A stretch of DNA of 64,000 nt, taken from contig NZ_KB892302.1 of NCBI RefSeq assembly GCF_000373745.1, positions 40,569 to 104,568 of the forward strand, given 5' to 3'. Source of the DNA: Oligella ureolytica DSM 18253. Lineage in GTDB: Bacteria; Pseudomonadota; Gammaproteobacteria; Burkholderiales; Burkholderiaceae_B. Under the pieces are notes generated by a model. It did not search any database. It worked only from the letters and a program-made list of their open reading frames with translations, and had not been told where the DNA came from. Positions 21,216-32,170 of the stretch are shown piece after piece (positions within the stretch are counted from its first letter, which is position 1; the number at the start of each line of letters is the position of its first letter). A program made the position numbers and the translations under genes.

Positions 21216-23108
21216 TTGATTCCTGAAGAATTCATCCAGGAACTACTTGCGCGAGTTGATATTGTTGATGTCATCGGCAAGTATGTCCAGCTAAAAAAAA
21301 GCGGTCAAAACCTTCAAGGTCTTTGCCCTTTTCATCAAGAAAAAACGCCATCTTTCACCGTGAGTGCCACCAAGCAATTTTATCATTGCTTTGGTTGTGG
21401 GGCTCACGGTACGGCTATCAGTTTTCTTATGGAGCATGTAGGACTGGGTTTTCCGGAGTCTGTTAGGACTCTCGCTGATTCGGTCGGTATGCGTGTGCCC
21501 GAAAGTAATTACAGTCCTGAAAATAGGGCTCGCATCAAACAACAAAAGACTCGCTACGACTTATTGCATGAAGCGTTAGAACAGGCTCAGGCTTATTATC
21601 TATCGCAGCTTAAACAATACACTCGGGCTCAGGAGTATCTCCTTCAGCGAGGGTTGAATCCCGAGATAGTTGAGCGCTTTGGCTTAGGTTGGACCGGCAG
21701 TGAAAGGCAGAATTTGCGTCGTGTATATGAAGATTATGATAATGATCTTCTGATCGATGCAGGATTAGTAGTTCAAAATGAGCGAGGCTTACGCTACGAT
21801 CGTTTTCGTGAGCGAATTACTTTCCCCATATACAACCAACGTGGCCGTTTGATCGGTTTTGGTGGTCGACTTATTACTAAGGGTGAGCCTAAATATTTAA
21901 ACTCACCGGAAACTGAACTGTTTCACAAGGGTAGTGAGCTATACGGCTTATGGGAAAATCGTACCGGTATCCGTAAGGCAGCTACTGTATTGGTTGTCGA
22001 GGGGTATATGGATGTCGTTTCTTTGGCTCGTTATGGTGTCGACTATGCTGTAGCGACCTTAGGGACGGCTACCACAGCAGAGCATATCGCTAAGCTAATC
22101 AAGGCCAGTAATCGGATTGTTTTCAGTTTTGATGGAGACAAGGCAGGACAAAGGGCTGCTTGGCGAGCTCTAAATACATCGCTAGCGTTATTACGCGATG
22201 ATGTTTCTTTGCGATTTTTGTTTTTACCTAAAGAGCATGATCCGGATTCATTCGTCCAAAATTATGGTGTCAAGAAATTCGAAGAAAAAGTGGCTGAAGC
22301 ACAGGCTTTGTCTGCTTTTATGCTGGAATCATTAGCCTCTGAATTTAACTTAAAAGAGGCAGAAGGGCGTGCCGCTTGTCTTAAAGAGGCGTTGTCTTTA
22401 GTGGTGCAGATTCCCGAATCTGCGATTCGTACGCAAATCGAAAATGAACTGGCTCGTTTGGTTCGTTTTACCACCGATGAGTTTAGAGCAGCATTAGCCC
22501 GTTATCTCGATAAAAAAGAGGGAGCTTCTCAACGCTTTGGTGAACATGATAAAACGCTTTTGCACACCTCGCCATCAGAGGAATATAGTAGGACTTATAG
22601 CCGATCTGGTACTCACTCTCATGGAGGTGGACGGGCTAGTTATCAGTCGACTGGAGCTTTTCGTAAGAAGAAAAAATCTAATGAACCAATTCGTCAGCCC
22701 ATGCCTTTGGCGCGACAGTTATTGAGTTTATTAGCAAGTCACCCACAGATTTTAGAAAGGATAGGCGAAAGGCAGCTTGAAATATTGCGCCAACATCCCC
22801 ATATGGATATCGTGGTTGAGTTTATCTCTTTTGCCTTTACCAACGGAGCGCGTCATATAGGTTCTCTTATACAGCAAGCAGAACAAGGAAGTCCACTTCA
22901 GCAGCTGCTCATTTCTTTAGGTAAGGATAGCTCAACAATAGAAACACTCCCTCATCCTGAGGCAGAGTGGAGTGATGCAATTAAAAAAATTGAACTAGAA
23001 AATTTAGAGTCAGAGATAAGAACGTTAATTGACTCAGGTATTGAAACTGATAATGAGCGCAAGCGTTACTTGGCGGTGCTTGCACGTTATAATTTCTTAA
23101 AAACCTAA
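21216..23108 (+). CDS. dnaG: DNA primase
   Basis: DnaG makes RNA primers at the replication fork. The 630-residue protein has the N-terminal CHC2 zinc finger (Cys37, His40, Cys58, Cys61; CPFHQEKTPSF and YHCFGCGAHG), then the TOPRIM catalytic core (VLVVEGYMDVVSLARYG, FSFDGDKAGQRAA), then a C-terminal helicase-binding domain. The start is TTG at 21216: homologues begin MIPxxFIQxLL, and no ATG or GTG is available in the right place. No strong ribosome binding site precedes it. A TTG start with a weak site fits the low primase output known for this operon. Confidence 0.96.
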   Translation: MIPEEFIQELLARVDIVDVIGKYVQLKKSGQNLQGLCPFHQEKTPSFTVSATKQFYHCFGCGAHGTAISFLMEHVGLGFPESVRTLADSVGMRVPESNYSPENRARIKQQKTRYDLLHEALEQAQAYYLSQLKQYTRAQEYLLQRGLNPEIVERFGLGWTGSERQNLRRVYEDYDNDLLIDAGLVVQNERGLRYDRFRERITFPIYNQRGRLIGFGGRLITKGEPKYLNSPETELFHKGSELYGLWENRTGIRKAATVLVVEGYMDVVSLARYGVDYAVATLGTATTAEHIAKLIKASNRIVFSFDGDKAGQRAAWRALNTSLALLRDDVSLRFLFLPKEHDPDSFVQNYGVKKFEEKVAEAQALSAFMLESLASEFNLKEAEGRAACLKEALSLVVQIPESAIRTQIENELARLVRFTTDEFRAALARYLDKKEGASQRFGEHDKTLLHTSPSEEYSRTYSRSGTHSHGGGRASYQSTGAFRKKKKSNEPIRQPMPLARQLLSLLASHPQILERIGERQLEILRQHPHMDIVVEFISFAFTNGARHIGSLIQQAEQGSPLQQLLISLGKDSSTIETLPHPEAEWSDAIKKIELENLESEIRTLIDSGIETDNERKRYLAVLARYNFLKT

Positions 23109-23174
23109 GTGGTTCATGCTACAATATTCGGTTATATTTACCGCCGTAAATTAAGTTGACAGGGTACTCATTAA

Positions 23175-25553
23175 ATGGTTAAAAATACTGACACCACAAA
23201 TAAAGTTGTTGCCAAAAAAGCTGCTGCAACAGCATCCAAGTCTATTGATGAGGCTAATACTAATCAAGAAGTAGTTGCGACAGAAGCGTCAACTAAAGAG
23301 GCGGCTGGAGCTACTTCTAAATCAGCTGCCAAAAAAGCGGCAGCTAAAAAAAGCACTGCCAAAAAAGCGGCAGCTAAAAAAAGCACTGCCAAAAAAGCGG
23401 CAGCTAAAAAAAGCACTGCCAAAAAAGCGGCAGCTAAAAAAAGTACAGCAAAAAAAGCCGCAGCGACTAAAACAGCTGTAAATGCAAAAAGTACAGAATC
23501 GACTGCCGATGACTTCGATGACGACTTCGATGGCGAATTGTCAGATGACTTTGATAACGACTTAGACGGTTTTGAAGACGTTGATCTAGTCGATGATGAG
23601 GAGGTTGATGGTGCTGAGGATTTAGAGGGCGATACACGCGTCTCTGCGGGTGCAAAAGGTCGTGCTTCTAAGGCCGCCAAAAAAGCAAAATCCACCAAGG
23701 CCGGTGGAGGCTCTCGTTCTACGACCCCAGAGATACTAGAAGAGCGTCGTGCTCGCTTAAGACAGTTAATCAAGCTTGGTAAGGATCGGGGTTATTTAAC
23801 CTTCAGTGATATCAATGACACCATGTCTGATGACTTGGTTGACACTGACGCGATGGATAGTATCATCGGCACGTTCCATGAGATGGGCATTAAGGTGTAC
23901 GATCAAGCACCAAGTGCAGAAGACCTACTATTGAGTGATTCCAATCCGATTAGCGATGATGACGATGTCGAAGATGAAGCTGAAGTTGCTTTAACAACAG
24001 TAGATTCGGATTTTGGTCGTACGACTGACCCGGTCCGTATGTATATGCGTGAGATGGGGCAAATCAATCTTTTAGACCGTGAGGGTGAAATTGAGATTGC
24101 TAAGCGCATCGAAGACGGTTTAAAGCATATGGTCATGGCTATTGCTACCTATCCTTCTACGATTGAAGAGATTTTGTCTTGTTTCCAAAAAGTGCGTGAT
24201 GGTGAGGCTACCATTGATGATTATGTAGATGGTCTAATTAATGATGATGGCGAAGACTACGCAGGTTCAGGTGTTACTGCTGAAGGCGAAGAGGCACAAA
24301 CCGGTGCAATGAGCAGTAAGCAGATTGAGAATCTTGAGCGAAAGACCTTGGAAAAATTTACTCTCATCGAGCAGTACTTCAACAACATGAAGGAAGAAGT
24401 TGAAGCAGGACGTCGCCGTTCAGATGTTTATCTGAAAAACCAAGCAGATATGCTTGAGGAATTAGTCGGTATTCGCTTTAACGCTAAGATGACAGAGTCT
24501 TTGTGTGATAAATTGCGCGAGAAGATGCAAAGTGTGCGTGATTTAGAGCGTTCCATCTTGGCGACCGTTGTCGAACGTGTCGAAATGCCTCGTTCGGAGT
24601 TTATTTCCACTTTCCATGGTAATGAAACTAATCTAGAGTGGGTACATGAGCAATTAGCTAAGAAACCGCCTTACGCCGAAGCGCTTGAACGAGCAATTCC
24701 TGATATTCAGGATGATCAGAAGAAAATTCTCGAAATCGAAGAAGAAATTCAGATGTCTGTTCAAGAGCTTAAGGAAATTAACCGTCGCATGCTTAATGGC
24801 GAGAATAAAGCCAAAAAAGCAAAAAGCGAGATGATTCAGGCAAACTTGCGTTTAGTGATTTCAATTGCGAAGAAATATACTAATCGCGGTTTACAGTTCT
24901 TGGATCTGATTCAAGAAGGTAATATAGGCTTGATGAAAGCAGTTGATAAGTTTGAATATCGCCGTGGTTATAAGTTTTCAACGTATGCAACTTGGTGGAT
25001 TCGTCAGGCGATTACTCGTTCGATTGCGGACCAGGCACGTACAATTCGTATCCCTGTGCATATGATCGAAACAATCAATAAGATGAGCCGTATCACACGT
25101 CAGATTCTCCAAGAAACAGGTGCCGAGCCGGATCCGGCAACCATCGCTGCGAAAATGGATATTACTGAGGATAGAGTTCGAAAAATTCTCAAAATTGCCA
25201 AAGAGCCGATTTCGATGGAAACTCCAATTGGCGATGATGATGATTCTCACTTAGGTGATTTTATTGAAGATACGACAACTATGTCACCTGAAGAGGCGTC
25301 TACTTATAAGTCAATGCAGGAGGTGTTTGACGAGGTGTTAAACTCACTCACAGAGCGTGAGGGTAAGGTCCTTCGTATGCGCTTTGGTATTGGCTTAAGC
25401 TCCGATCAAACACTAGAAGAAGTAGGTAAGCAGTTTGATGTGACTCGTGAGCGTATTCGCCAGATTGAAGCTAAAGCGTTACGTAAATTGAGACACCCAA
25501 GCCGTGCTGATAAGTTAAAGAGTTTCTTAGATAGTGACAGCTCTAATTCGTAA
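23175..25553 (+). CDS. rpoD: RNA polymerase primary sigma factor (sigma-70)
   Basis: RpoD directs RNA polymerase to housekeeping promoters. It is 792 residues long, larger than the 613 of E. coli because of an N-terminal extension of about 175 residues. That extension holds a Lys/Ala/Ser/Thr repeat ([10 protein letters not shown] units), then an acidic Asp/Glu tract, before region 1.1 ([20 protein letters not shown]). Region 2 is clear ([25 protein letters not shown] and [13 protein letters not shown]), as is region 4 ([22 protein letters not shown]). It is the last gene of the operon and is followed by a terminator. Confidence 0.98.
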   Translation: MVKNTDTTNKVVAKKAAATASKSIDEANTNQEVVATEASTKEAAGATSKSAAKKAAAKKSTAKKAAAKKSTAKKAAAKKSTAKKAAAKKSTAKKAAATKTAVNAKSTESTADDFDDDFDGELSDDFDNDLDGFEDVDLVDDEEVDGAEDLEGDTRVSAGAKGRASKAAKKAKSTKAGGGSRSTTPEILEERRARLRQLIKLGKDRGYLTFSDINDTMSDDLVDTDAMDSIIGTFHEMGIKVYDQAPSAEDLLLSDSNPISDDDDVEDEAEVALTTVDSDFGRTTDPVRMYMREMGQINLLDREGEIEIAKRIEDGLKHMVMAIATYPSTIEEILSCFQKVRDGEATIDDYVDGLINDDGEDYAGSGVTAEGEEAQTGAMSSKQIENLERKTLEKFTLIEQYFNNMKEEVEAGRRRSDVYLKNQADMLEELVGIRFNAKMTESLCDKLREKMQSVRDLERSILATVVERVEMPRSEFISTFHGNETNLEWVHEQLAKKPPYAEALERAIPDIQDDQKKILEIEEEIQMSVQELKEINRRMLNGENKAKKAKSEMIQANLRLVISIAKKYTNRGLQFLDLIQEGNIGLMKAVDKFEYRRGYKFSTYATWWIRQAITRSIADQARTIRIPVHMIETINKMSRITRQILQETGAEPDPATIAAKMDITEDRVRKILKIAKEPISMETPIGDDDDSHLGDFIEDTTTMSPEEASTYKSMQEVFDEVLNSLTEREGKVLRMRFGIGLSSDQTLEEVGKQFDVTRERIRQIEAKALRKLRHPSRADKLKSFLDSDSSNS
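23328..23465 (+). repeat. 30-bp tandem repeat inside rpoD
   Basis: About 4.5 copies of a 30-bp unit (GCCAAAAAAGCGGCAGCTAA at its start) encode [10 protein letters not shown]. The first three copies are identical at the DNA level and the fourth has a few silent changes, so copy number could change by slippage without breaking the frame. Confidence 0.9.
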
Positions 25554-25601
25554 GTACTTATGAGTTAGTATCGTGTTAAGAACTTAACTGGATAAAATAT
25601 A

Positions 25602-25637
25602 AGCCGAGTGAAGAGTTTTCTCTCTACTCGGCTTTTT
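25602..25637 (+). terminator. Rho-independent terminator after rpoD
   Basis: AGCCGAGTGAAGAG pairs with CTCTCTACTCGGCT (14 bp with two mismatches near the middle) around a TTTT loop and is followed by TTTTT. It ends the rpsU-dnaG-rpoD operon. Confidence 0.88.
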
Positions 25638-25674
25638 GATGTTTAAAGCAGAGCATTTGTTAATAGAGTAAAAT

Positions 25675-26667
25675 ATGACAAAAAATCATGATGTAGTAAT
25701 GTCCATTGAGGGAATTAGCAAGTCCTATGACAATGGTTTTACTGCTTTAAAAGAAGTGAATTTAGATATTCATCGAGGTGAGATTTTAGCCTTGCTTGGG
25801 CCTAACGGTGCCGGAAAAACTACGCTTATCGGTATTATTACCGGTTTGGTTAATGCCAGTAGCGGCCGTGTGATGATGGACGGTTTAGATGTTATTAAGC
25901 ACCAACGTCAATTACGTCAGAAAATTGGTTTGGTGCCGCAAGAGTTATTGACTGAGTCGTTTGAAACTGTGCTCAATACCGTCAAGTTTAGCCGCGGTTT
26001 ATTTGGTCTACCGCCTAATCCGCAATTTGTTGAAAAGTTACTTAAAGATTTGTCATTGTGGGATAAGCGAGATAACAAGATTTTAAGCTTGTCCGGTGGT
26101 ATGAAGCGTCGCGTGTTAATTGCAAAAGCCTTGGTGCACGAACCCAGTATTTTGTTTTTGGATGAGCCGACTGCCGGGGTTGACGTTGAATTACGTCATG
26201 ACTTGTGGCGTATGGTGGAGCGACTGGCTAAGGAAGAGGGCCTGACTGTTATATTGACGACACATTATATTGAAGAAGCGGAAGATATGGCAGATCGTAT
26301 CGCCATTATTAATAGCGGAGAAATTGTGTTAGTTGAAGAAAAAGACAATTTAATGCAGCAATTAGGTAAAAAGTCTTTGCGTATTGAATTGCTTGAACCC
26401 CTAGAAGAATTACCCAAAGTATTGCAAAATCATCCGGTAGCACTGGTGGATGATGGGTCAGCCTTGCTATATACCTACGATAAAACAGGTGAAGACGATG
26501 AGGGTGGTTATAGTTTATCTGAGTTGCTTGGAATTCTGACTGTTAAAGGCATTAAAATTCGGGATTTAGTTTCTCAAAAAAGCAGTTTAGAAGAAATTTT
26601 TGTATCGCTCTTGGCGAATCTTGGCTCAACAACAAAAGAATCTCATGCAAAAGAGTTAAGGGAATAG
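25675..26667 (+). CDS. ABC-2 transporter ATP-binding protein (YadG-like)
   Basis: This is the 330-residue ATPase of an exporter. Walker A is GPNGAGKTT at 42-50. The signature is [20 protein letters not shown], followed by Walker [13 protein letters not shown] and the switch histidine region [17 protein letters not shown]. The C-terminal extension matches the drug/polysaccharide exporter type. It is paired with the permease four bases downstream. The substrate is unknown. The pair resembles E. coli yadGH in size and order. Confidence 0.92.
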   Translation: MTKNHDVVMSIEGISKSYDNGFTALKEVNLDIHRGEILALLGPNGAGKTTLIGIITGLVNASSGRVMMDGLDVIKHQRQLRQKIGLVPQELLTESFETVLNTVKFSRGLFGLPPNPQFVEKLLKDLSLWDKRDNKILSLSGGMKRRVLIAKALVHEPSILFLDEPTAGVDVELRHDLWRMVERLAKEEGLTVILTTHYIEEAEDMADRIAIINSGEIVLVEEKDNLMQQLGKKSLRIELLEPLEELPKVLQNHPVALVDDGSALLYTYDKTGEDDEGGYSLSELLGILTVKGIKIRDLVSQKSSLEEIFVSLLANLGSTTKESHAKELRE

Positions 26668-26671
26668 CTTT

Positions 26672-27433
26672 ATGAATTTTTTGGCAATTAAAGCAATTTA
26701 TCGTTTTGAGATGGCTCGTGCGCTGCGTACGGTTTGGCAAAGCGTCTTATCACCTGTCATCAGTACTTCTTTGTACTTTATTGTATTTGGTGCTGCAATG
26801 GGTTCGCGCATTGGTGAAATTTCTAACGTCAGTTATGGTGCATTTATTGTTCCGGGTTTATTAATGATGTCATTGTTAGGGCAGAGTGTTAGCAATGCGT
26901 CATTCGGTATCTATATGCCACGTTGGAATGGTTCTATTTATGAGATCTTGTCAGCACCGGTCAATGCCATAGAGATTATTCTTGGCTATGTGGGTGCCGC
27001 GGCTAGTAAAAGTATTATTTTGGCGATCTTAATTTTAATTACGGCCAGAGTGTTTGTTGACTATCAGATCCAGCATCCTGTATGGATGGTTGCTTTCTTA
27101 TTACTCACCAGTATTAGTTTTAGTATGTTTGGTTTTATTATTGGCCTATGGGCTGATAATTTTGAGAAACTGCAAGTGATTCCACTGATGGTTTTGACGC
27201 CACTTACTTTTTTAGGCGGTGCTTTTTATTCGATTGATATGCTGCCCGGAATTTGGAAAAGTATTGCTTTATTAAACCCGGTGGTGTATTTGGTGAGTGG
27301 TTTCCGTTGGAGTTTTTATGGCGTGTCTGATGTCAATCACCTAGTTAGTATGGGAATCATTTTAGCGGTGTTGGTAGTATGTGTTGTGCTCATTGCGATT
27401 ATCTTCAAAACAGGCTATAAGCTAAGACCTTAA
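26672..27433 (+). CDS. ABC-2 type permease (YadH-like)
   Basis: This 253-residue integral membrane protein with about six hydrophobic segments belongs to the ABC-2 permease family ([63 protein letters not shown] split across the core). It is the membrane half of the exporter whose ATPase lies directly upstream. No substrate can be assigned. It ends just before a terminator shared with the convergent lysS. Confidence 0.92.
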   Translation: MNFLAIKAIYRFEMARALRTVWQSVLSPVISTSLYFIVFGAAMGSRIGEISNVSYGAFIVPGLLMMSLLGQSVSNASFGIYMPRWNGSIYEILSAPVNAIEIILGYVGAAASKSIILAILILITARVFVDYQIQHPVWMVAFLLLTSISFSMFGFIIGLWADNFEKLQVIPLMVLTPLTFLGGAFYSIDMLPGIWKSIALLNPVVYLVSGFRWSFYGVSDVNHLVSMGIILAVLVVCVVLIAIIFKTGYKLRP

Positions 27434-27460
27434 TGGGTTCCCCCATTTCTTTATAACATC

Positions 27461-27495
27461 AAAAAGGCGGATATAGAAAAGCTCTATGCCGCCTT
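27461..27495 (-). terminator. Terminator between the ABC permease and lysS
   Basis: AAAGGCGG and CCGCCTTT flank inner pairs ATAG/CTAT and a short loop. Read on the minus strand, the stem is followed by TTTTT (GCCTTTTTGATG), which suits the lysS-prfB transcripts. On the plus strand the T-tract is weak, so the site mainly serves lysS. Confidence 0.8.
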
Positions 27496-27517
27496 TGTCG
27501 TACATTTGATTTAGATT

Positions 27518-29065
27518 TTACTTAATTTCTTCTTCTTTACGTAAGTGAGGGAAGAGTAACACATCACGAATACTGGCGCTATCCGTTAGGAGCATGATCA
27601 GGCGATCAATGCCAATACCGCAACCACCTGTTGGCGGCATACCGTATTCCAATGCACGAATGTAGTCGGCATCGTAGAACATGGCTTCTTCATCACCGGC
27701 GTCTTTTGCTTCAACTTGTGCTAAGAAGCGTTGTGATTGGTCTTCCGGGTCATTTAACTCAGAGAAACCATTTGCTATCTCACGACCTGTGATAAAGAGT
27801 TCAAAGCGCTCAGTGATATCGGGATTGTCATCCGAAGCGCGAGAAAGTGGGGAAACTTCTGCCGGATAATCAATGATAAAGGTTGGGTTCCATAGTTTAC
27901 TTTCTGCCGTTTCTTCAAAGAGTGCTAATTGTAAAGCGCCTAAGCCGGCACGTGCCAATACGGGACTATCAGCCTCAGCACCGAGGAGTCTTCTTAATTG
28001 ATCGCGAACGAATGCTTCATCGTGAAGTTGCTCTTCGCTGTATTCCGGTGCATATTTGACAATCGCTTCAACAATGGTCAATCGCTCAAAAGGTTTAGAT
28101 AAATCCAGCTCTTGACCCTGGTAGTCCAGAGTTTGTGTACCGAGCGTGCGCTGGGCTATTTCACGAATGATTTCTTCAGTGAATGTCATTAGCCAAATAT
28201 AATCACGATAGGCAGCATAGAACTCCATCATGGTGAACTCAGGATTGTGACGTGGGCTGACTCCCTCGTTGCGGAAATTTCTATTGACCTCATAAACACG
28301 ATCAAAGCCACCGACAATTAAGCGCTTTAGATACAGTTCTGGCGCAATGCGCAAGTACATATCCATATCCAGTGCATTGTGATGAGTAATAAACGGTTTG
28401 GCTGCGGCACCCCCAGGAATAGGATGTAGCATCGGCGTTTCGACTTCCATGAAATTGTTTTCAGTCATGATGTCGCGCAAGGCACTCATGGCTTTGCTGC
28501 GAGTTTGGAAGGTTTTTCGCGTTTGCTCGTTCATAATCAAATCAACGTAACGCTGGCGATAACGCATTTCCTGATCTGATAAGCCGTGGAATTTATCAGG
28601 AAGAGGGCGCAAAGACTTTGCAATGAGGCGTAAGGAATTTGCGTGAATAGAGAGCTCGCCACGATTGGTTTTAAAAATACGACCTTCTACAGCCAAGATA
28701 TCGCCGATATCCATGTGTTTGAACTCTTCGTAAATTTCCTCGCCGATATTCTTTTTGTCAAGATAGACTTGAATGCGACCGGTACTGTCTTGCAGTGTCG
28801 CAAAACTTGCCTTACCCATCACCCGTTTAAGCATCATACGGCCGGCAATCTTAGCGGGATTTTCTTGAGGATCGAGGCTTTCTTTGTCTAATTCGCCATA
28901 TTTATTATGTAAATCAGCTGCAAAATCTTCCGGCACAAAATTGTTAGGATAAGCCTGCCTCTTTTCGCGGATTTGAGCTAATTTGCTGCGGCGTTCGGCA
29001 ATTAAGTGGTTCTCGTCAATAGCACTGTCAGTTTGTTCAACGACGCTATTTTCTTTTTCTGACAT
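27518..29065 (-). CDS. lysS: Lysyl-tRNA synthetase (class II)
   Basis: LysS charges tRNA-Lys. The 515-residue class II enzyme has an N-terminal OB-fold anticodon domain ([21 protein letters not shown]), motif 2 ([27 protein letters not shown] region) and motif 3 ([15 protein letters not shown]) near the C-terminus. It lies two bases after prfB on the same strand, the conserved prfB-lysS pair. Confidence 0.98.
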   Translation of the reverse strand: MSEKENSVVEQTDSAIDENHLIAERRSKLAQIREKRQAYPNNFVPEDFAADLHNKYGELDKESLDPQENPAKIAGRMMLKRVMGKASFATLQDSTGRIQVYLDKKNIGEEIYEEFKHMDIGDILAVEGRIFKTNRGELSIHANSLRLIAKSLRPLPDKFHGLSDQEMRYRQRYVDLIMNEQTRKTFQTRSKAMSALRDIMTENNFMEVETPMLHPIPGGAAAKPFITHHNALDMDMYLRIAPELYLKRLIVGGFDRVYEVNRNFRNEGVSPRHNPEFTMMEFYAAYRDYIWLMTFTEEIIREIAQRTLGTQTLDYQGQELDLSKPFERLTIVEAIVKYAPEYSEEQLHDEAFVRDQLRRLLGAEADSPVLARAGLGALQLALFEETAESKLWNPTFIIDYPAEVSPLSRASDDNPDITERFELFITGREIANGFSELNDPEDQSQRFLAQVEAKDAGDEEAMFYDADYIRALEYGMPPTGGCGIGIDRLIMLLTDSASIRDVLLFPHLRKEEEIK

Positions 29066-29067
29066 AA

Positions 29068-30172
29068 TTAAATTCCTTGTTTTAAACTGGCCTCAATAAA
29101 GATATCTAAATCCCCATCCAGTACTTTTTGTGTATTTGAAACCTCGACCCCGGTACGTAGGTCTTTAATGCGACTTTGATCTAGCACGTAGGAGCGGATT
29201 TGATTGCCCCAGCCGACATCACTTTTGGCGTCTTCCTGTGCTTGCAGTTCACTTTCACGCTTGCGCATCTCGTATTCATAAAGCTTGGATCGTAGCATAG
29301 ACATCGCTTCAGCTCTGTTGCGGTGCTGTGATCTGTCATTTTGACACTGCACTACAATACCCGTAGGGTTGTGCGTGATACGAATGGCAGAGTCGGTTTT
29401 GTTAACGTGTTGTCCGCCGGCGCCACTGGCGCGGAAAGTATCGACGCGGATATCGGCAGGATTGATTTCAACCTCAATGGAATCGTCAATTTCCGGATAC
29501 ACGTAGATACTGGCAAAGGACGTATGGCGACCTTGAGCTGAGTCAAAGGGGCTTTTACGTACTAAGCGATGAACACCGGACTCGGTTCTCAAAAAGCCAT
29601 AGGCGTATTCACCTTGGATCTTAAGAGTAGCTGATTTAATTCCCGCCACATCACCAGCGGACTCTTCGAGAATTTCAGCTTTGAAGCCCTTGTCTTCACA
29701 GTAGCGCAGGTATTGACGCAACAACATAGAAGCCCAATCTTGGGCTTCAGTACCACCCGCACCTGCTTGTATATCTAGGAAGCAATTAAGAGGATCTGCA
29801 GGGTTTGAGAACATACGTCTAAACTCGAAGTCTTCTATCACTTTGCTGTATTGTTGAATGCTTTTTTCTAATGCAATAAAAGCATCGTCATCATTTTCAT
29901 CAATGATTAGTTCAAGCAGTTCCTGACTGTCGTGTAAGTCATTTTTGAGCTTATCTAGCACTAGAACGACATCATCCAGGCTCTTTTTTTCTTTACTAAT
30001 TGCCTGTGCTTGTTCGGGGTTGTTCCAGAGGTCAGGATTTTCGAGCTCTAAATTGACGACTTGTAAGCGATGCCACTTACTGTCGTAGTCAAAGATACCC
30101 CCTTAGGCGATCTTCACGAGCAATAAGATCGTCAATCTCAGCAGCCAAACTATTTTGTTTTTCGGCTTCCAT
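29068..30172 (-). CDS. prfB: Peptide chain release factor 2, with programmed +1 frameshift
   Basis: RF2 ends translation at UGA and UAA. The gene is read in two frames. The first 27 codons start at the ATG at 30172 ([15 protein letters not shown]...) and reach an in-frame TGA at 30091-30089. The site reads AGGGGG TAT CTT TGA C, the canonical autoregulatory slippery sequence: ribosomes pausing at UGA shift +1 from CUU and continue at GAC. The second frame gives 340 residues, 367 in all. The stop-recognition tripeptide SPF ([15 protein letters not shown]) and the catalytic GGQ ([14 protein letters not shown]) are present. An AAAGGA site precedes the ATG. Confidence 0.97.
30089..30103 (-). promoter_or_regulatory. 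prfB programmed frameshift site
   Basis: On the minus strand AGGGGG (30103-30098) acts as an internal Shine-Dalgarno sequence three bases before CTT TGA C. This is the standard RF2 feedback element: low RF2 favours the +1 shift and so more RF2. Confidence 0.95.
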
Positions 30173-30267
30173 GAATTATTCCTTTAAATTTAAAATTTGA
30201 AAAATGCTTCAAACCCTATATTTTACAGGCTTTTGCCTTCTTTTTGGGGAAAATAAAGACCTCAGCC

Positions 30268-30414
30268 TCAAGGGGTGGGTGCTGTCGAGATATTGCGGTA
30301 TGCGCCCCCGACCGTACCAACCATTTCATCGAGTGCACCGCGCGGATTGGGGTGGGCACAAGCGGTTAGAAGAGCTGATGCTGCAATCAGAGCAAATAGA
30401 AGCGTTTTATTCAT
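30268..30414 (-). CDS. Very small lipoprotein (48 residues)
   Basis: The peptide starts MNKTLLFALIAASALLTAC, a complete signal peptide with lipobox LTAC and the lipidated cysteine at residue 19. The mature part is only 30 residues (CAHPNPRGALDEMVG... ending STAPTP) with no charged cluster or repeat. It starts five bases after the recJ stop and ends 95 bases before prfB, so it may be co-transcribed with recJ. No strong ribosome binding site is visible; translation could depend on termination at recJ. It resembles the entericidin size class but not its sequence. Function unknown. Confidence 0.6.
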   Translation of the reverse strand: MNKTLLFALIAASALLTACAHPNPRGALDEMVGTVGGAYRNISTAPTP

Positions 30415-30418
30415 TGGT

Positions 30419-32170
30419 TTATATAGACTTTGATAAGTCGCCTTGTGTAGGGTCAAAAGCCTCGGCATGTCGTACTAAGAATTGTACATTGACTTGACCA
30501 TTCCATTCATTGACTTTGAGTTCATAAACAATATGGGCCATATCGGCTAGGGGTTCATTATGATTAAACCAAATGGCATCATAAACAAGCTGATCTTTTT
30601 CTAATTGCAATTTAAGATGTTTATCCTTAAGAATGCGCTGTGACCGTACCAAAAATACATCACTAAACGTTGGCGGTGGAAAACCCGCGCCCCACACTTG
30701 TTCTTCTAATAAGTTGGCGGTACGAGTGGTCGCCTGACTACTCGGTAGGGAACCGTCAGTTTCAATAATGGAATCAAAATTGCTTTTCCCTGTCATGGTG
30801 ACGATCGCGTCGTGCAGCGCCTGTTGGAATTTATCTAATCCGTCTTTATGCAGACTTAATCCTGCAGCCATGGCATGGCCGCCAAACTTTAAAATTAAGT
30901 CCGGGTGACGTTTTGATACCAAATCTAAGGCGTCACGTAGGTGTACATCCGGAACAGAGCGACCTGAGCCACGAATTTCCCCATCTTCGCCAGGAGCAAA
31001 AGCAAAGACCGGACGCCAAAACTTTTCTTTGAGACGTGAGGCGACAATTCCGACCACCCCCTGATGCCAATTGTCTTCATAGACACAAATAGCAGCAAAT
31101 GACTGTGCGTTTTGCTCTTCTTTGATGGCTAGGAACTCTAGGGCTTGCTCGCTCATCTCATGCTCGATGTGACGACGTTGTTGATTAATCTTGTCAAGCT
31201 CCTCAGCTAATTGCATAGCCTCATCTTCATCATCGGTAATTAAACAGCGAATGCCAATACTCATATCGGCCAAACGACCTGCAGCGTTTATTCTGGGACC
31301 AATTCTAAAGCCCAAATCGCTGGTGCTGGCTGTTTTGTAATCCGTACCCGACACATGAAAGAGTGCACGGATACCGGGGCGCATGGAGCCTTTACGCATC
31401 CGTTCGAGTCCACGAGTAACTAGGATGCGATTGTTCGCGTCAAGCTTCACTACATCGGCTACAGTACCTAAAGCGACTAAATCAGCGAGCGTATCTAAAC
31501 GTGGCTGGTTATGCTCGTTAAAGTGTCCGCGTTGTTTAAACTCCGCCCTTAAAGCCATGAGTAGATAATAGATAACACCCACACCGGCAAGATTTTTAGA
31601 TGGGAACGCACAGTCTGCTTTATTTGGATTGACAATAGCCAGCGCATCGGGCAACTCATCACCGGGCAGATGATGATCGGTAATGATCACATCAATACCG
31701 TGTTGTTTGGCGTAATCAACACCGGGGACACTCGCAATGCCATTATCAACAGTCACAATTAAGTCTGGACGCTCAGCTGAGCACTGTAGAATAATGTCGA
31801 TGACCTCGGGTGATAGGCCATAACCGGTTTCAAAGCGATTAGGAACCATAAAATCGACATTGGCACCCATACTTCTAAGACCGCAAATAGCGACAGCACA
31901 AGCTGTTGCACCGTCACAGTCATAGTCAGCGACGATTAAAATATGTTTGTTTTGCTCGATGGCATCTGCTAATAAAATAGCGGCTTGTTGGTTTTGATCA
32001 AGCTGGGTGGGGTGAATAAGAAGGCCCCATCGGTAATCTGTTTGCGTCGTATTTTTTACACCTCTAGCTGCAAATAAGCGCGCTAATAGAGGGTGAATGC
32101 CATTTCGCTCGAGCTGTTGAGATACGTCAGAGTTTGATTGTCGTTGTTTGATTATGACTGATGCCACCAT
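30419..32170 (-). CDS. recJ: Single-stranded-DNA-specific exonuclease RecJ
   Basis: RecJ is a 5'-3' ssDNA exonuclease in recombination and mismatch repair. It has 583 residues and the DHH phosphoesterase motifs: VADYDCDGATACA, TVDNGIAS, ITDHHLPGDELP (the DHH motif) and LGTVADVVKL. The DHHA1 domain contains GGHAMAAGLSL, and a C-terminal OB-fold follows. The ATG at 32170 lies inside the end of the upstream gene, overlapping it by 19 bases. The rpfE-recJ order is known from Xanthomonas and many betaproteobacteria. Confidence 0.96.
   Translation of the reverse strand: MVASVIIKQRQSNSDVSQQLERNGIHPLLARLFAARGVKNTTQTDYRWGLLIHPTQLDQNQQAAILLADAIEQNKHILIVADYDCDGATACAVAICGLRSMGANVDFMVPNRFETGYGLSPEVIDIILQCSAERPDLIVTVDNGIASVPGVDYAKQHGIDVIITDHHLPGDELPDALAIVNPNKADCAFPSKNLAGVGVIYYLLMALRAEFKQRGHFNEHNQPRLDTLADLVALGTVADVVKLDANNRILVTRGLERMRKGSMRPGIRALFHVSGTDYKTASTSDLGFRIGPRINAAGRLADMSIGIRCLITDDEDEAMQLAEELDKINQQRRHIEHEMSEQALEFLAIKEEQNAQSFAAICVYEDNWHQGVVGIVASRLKEKFWRPVFAFAPGEDGEIRGSGRSVPDVHLRDALDLVSKRHPDLILKFGGHAMAAGLSLHKDGLDKFQQALHDAIVTMTGKSNFDSIIETDGSLPSSQATTRTANLLEEQVWGAGFPPPTFSDVFLVRSQRILKDKHLKLQLEKDQLVYDAIWFNHNEPLADMAHIVYELKVNEWNGQVNVQFLVRHAEAFDPTQGDLSKSI

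Noticed and set aside
23264..23773. Long minus-strand frame opposite the rpoD N-terminus
   Set aside because: It arises from the Lys/Ala and Asp/Glu-rich codons of rpoD read backwards (runs of Ala/Phe/Leu and Ser); a shadow of the repeat.
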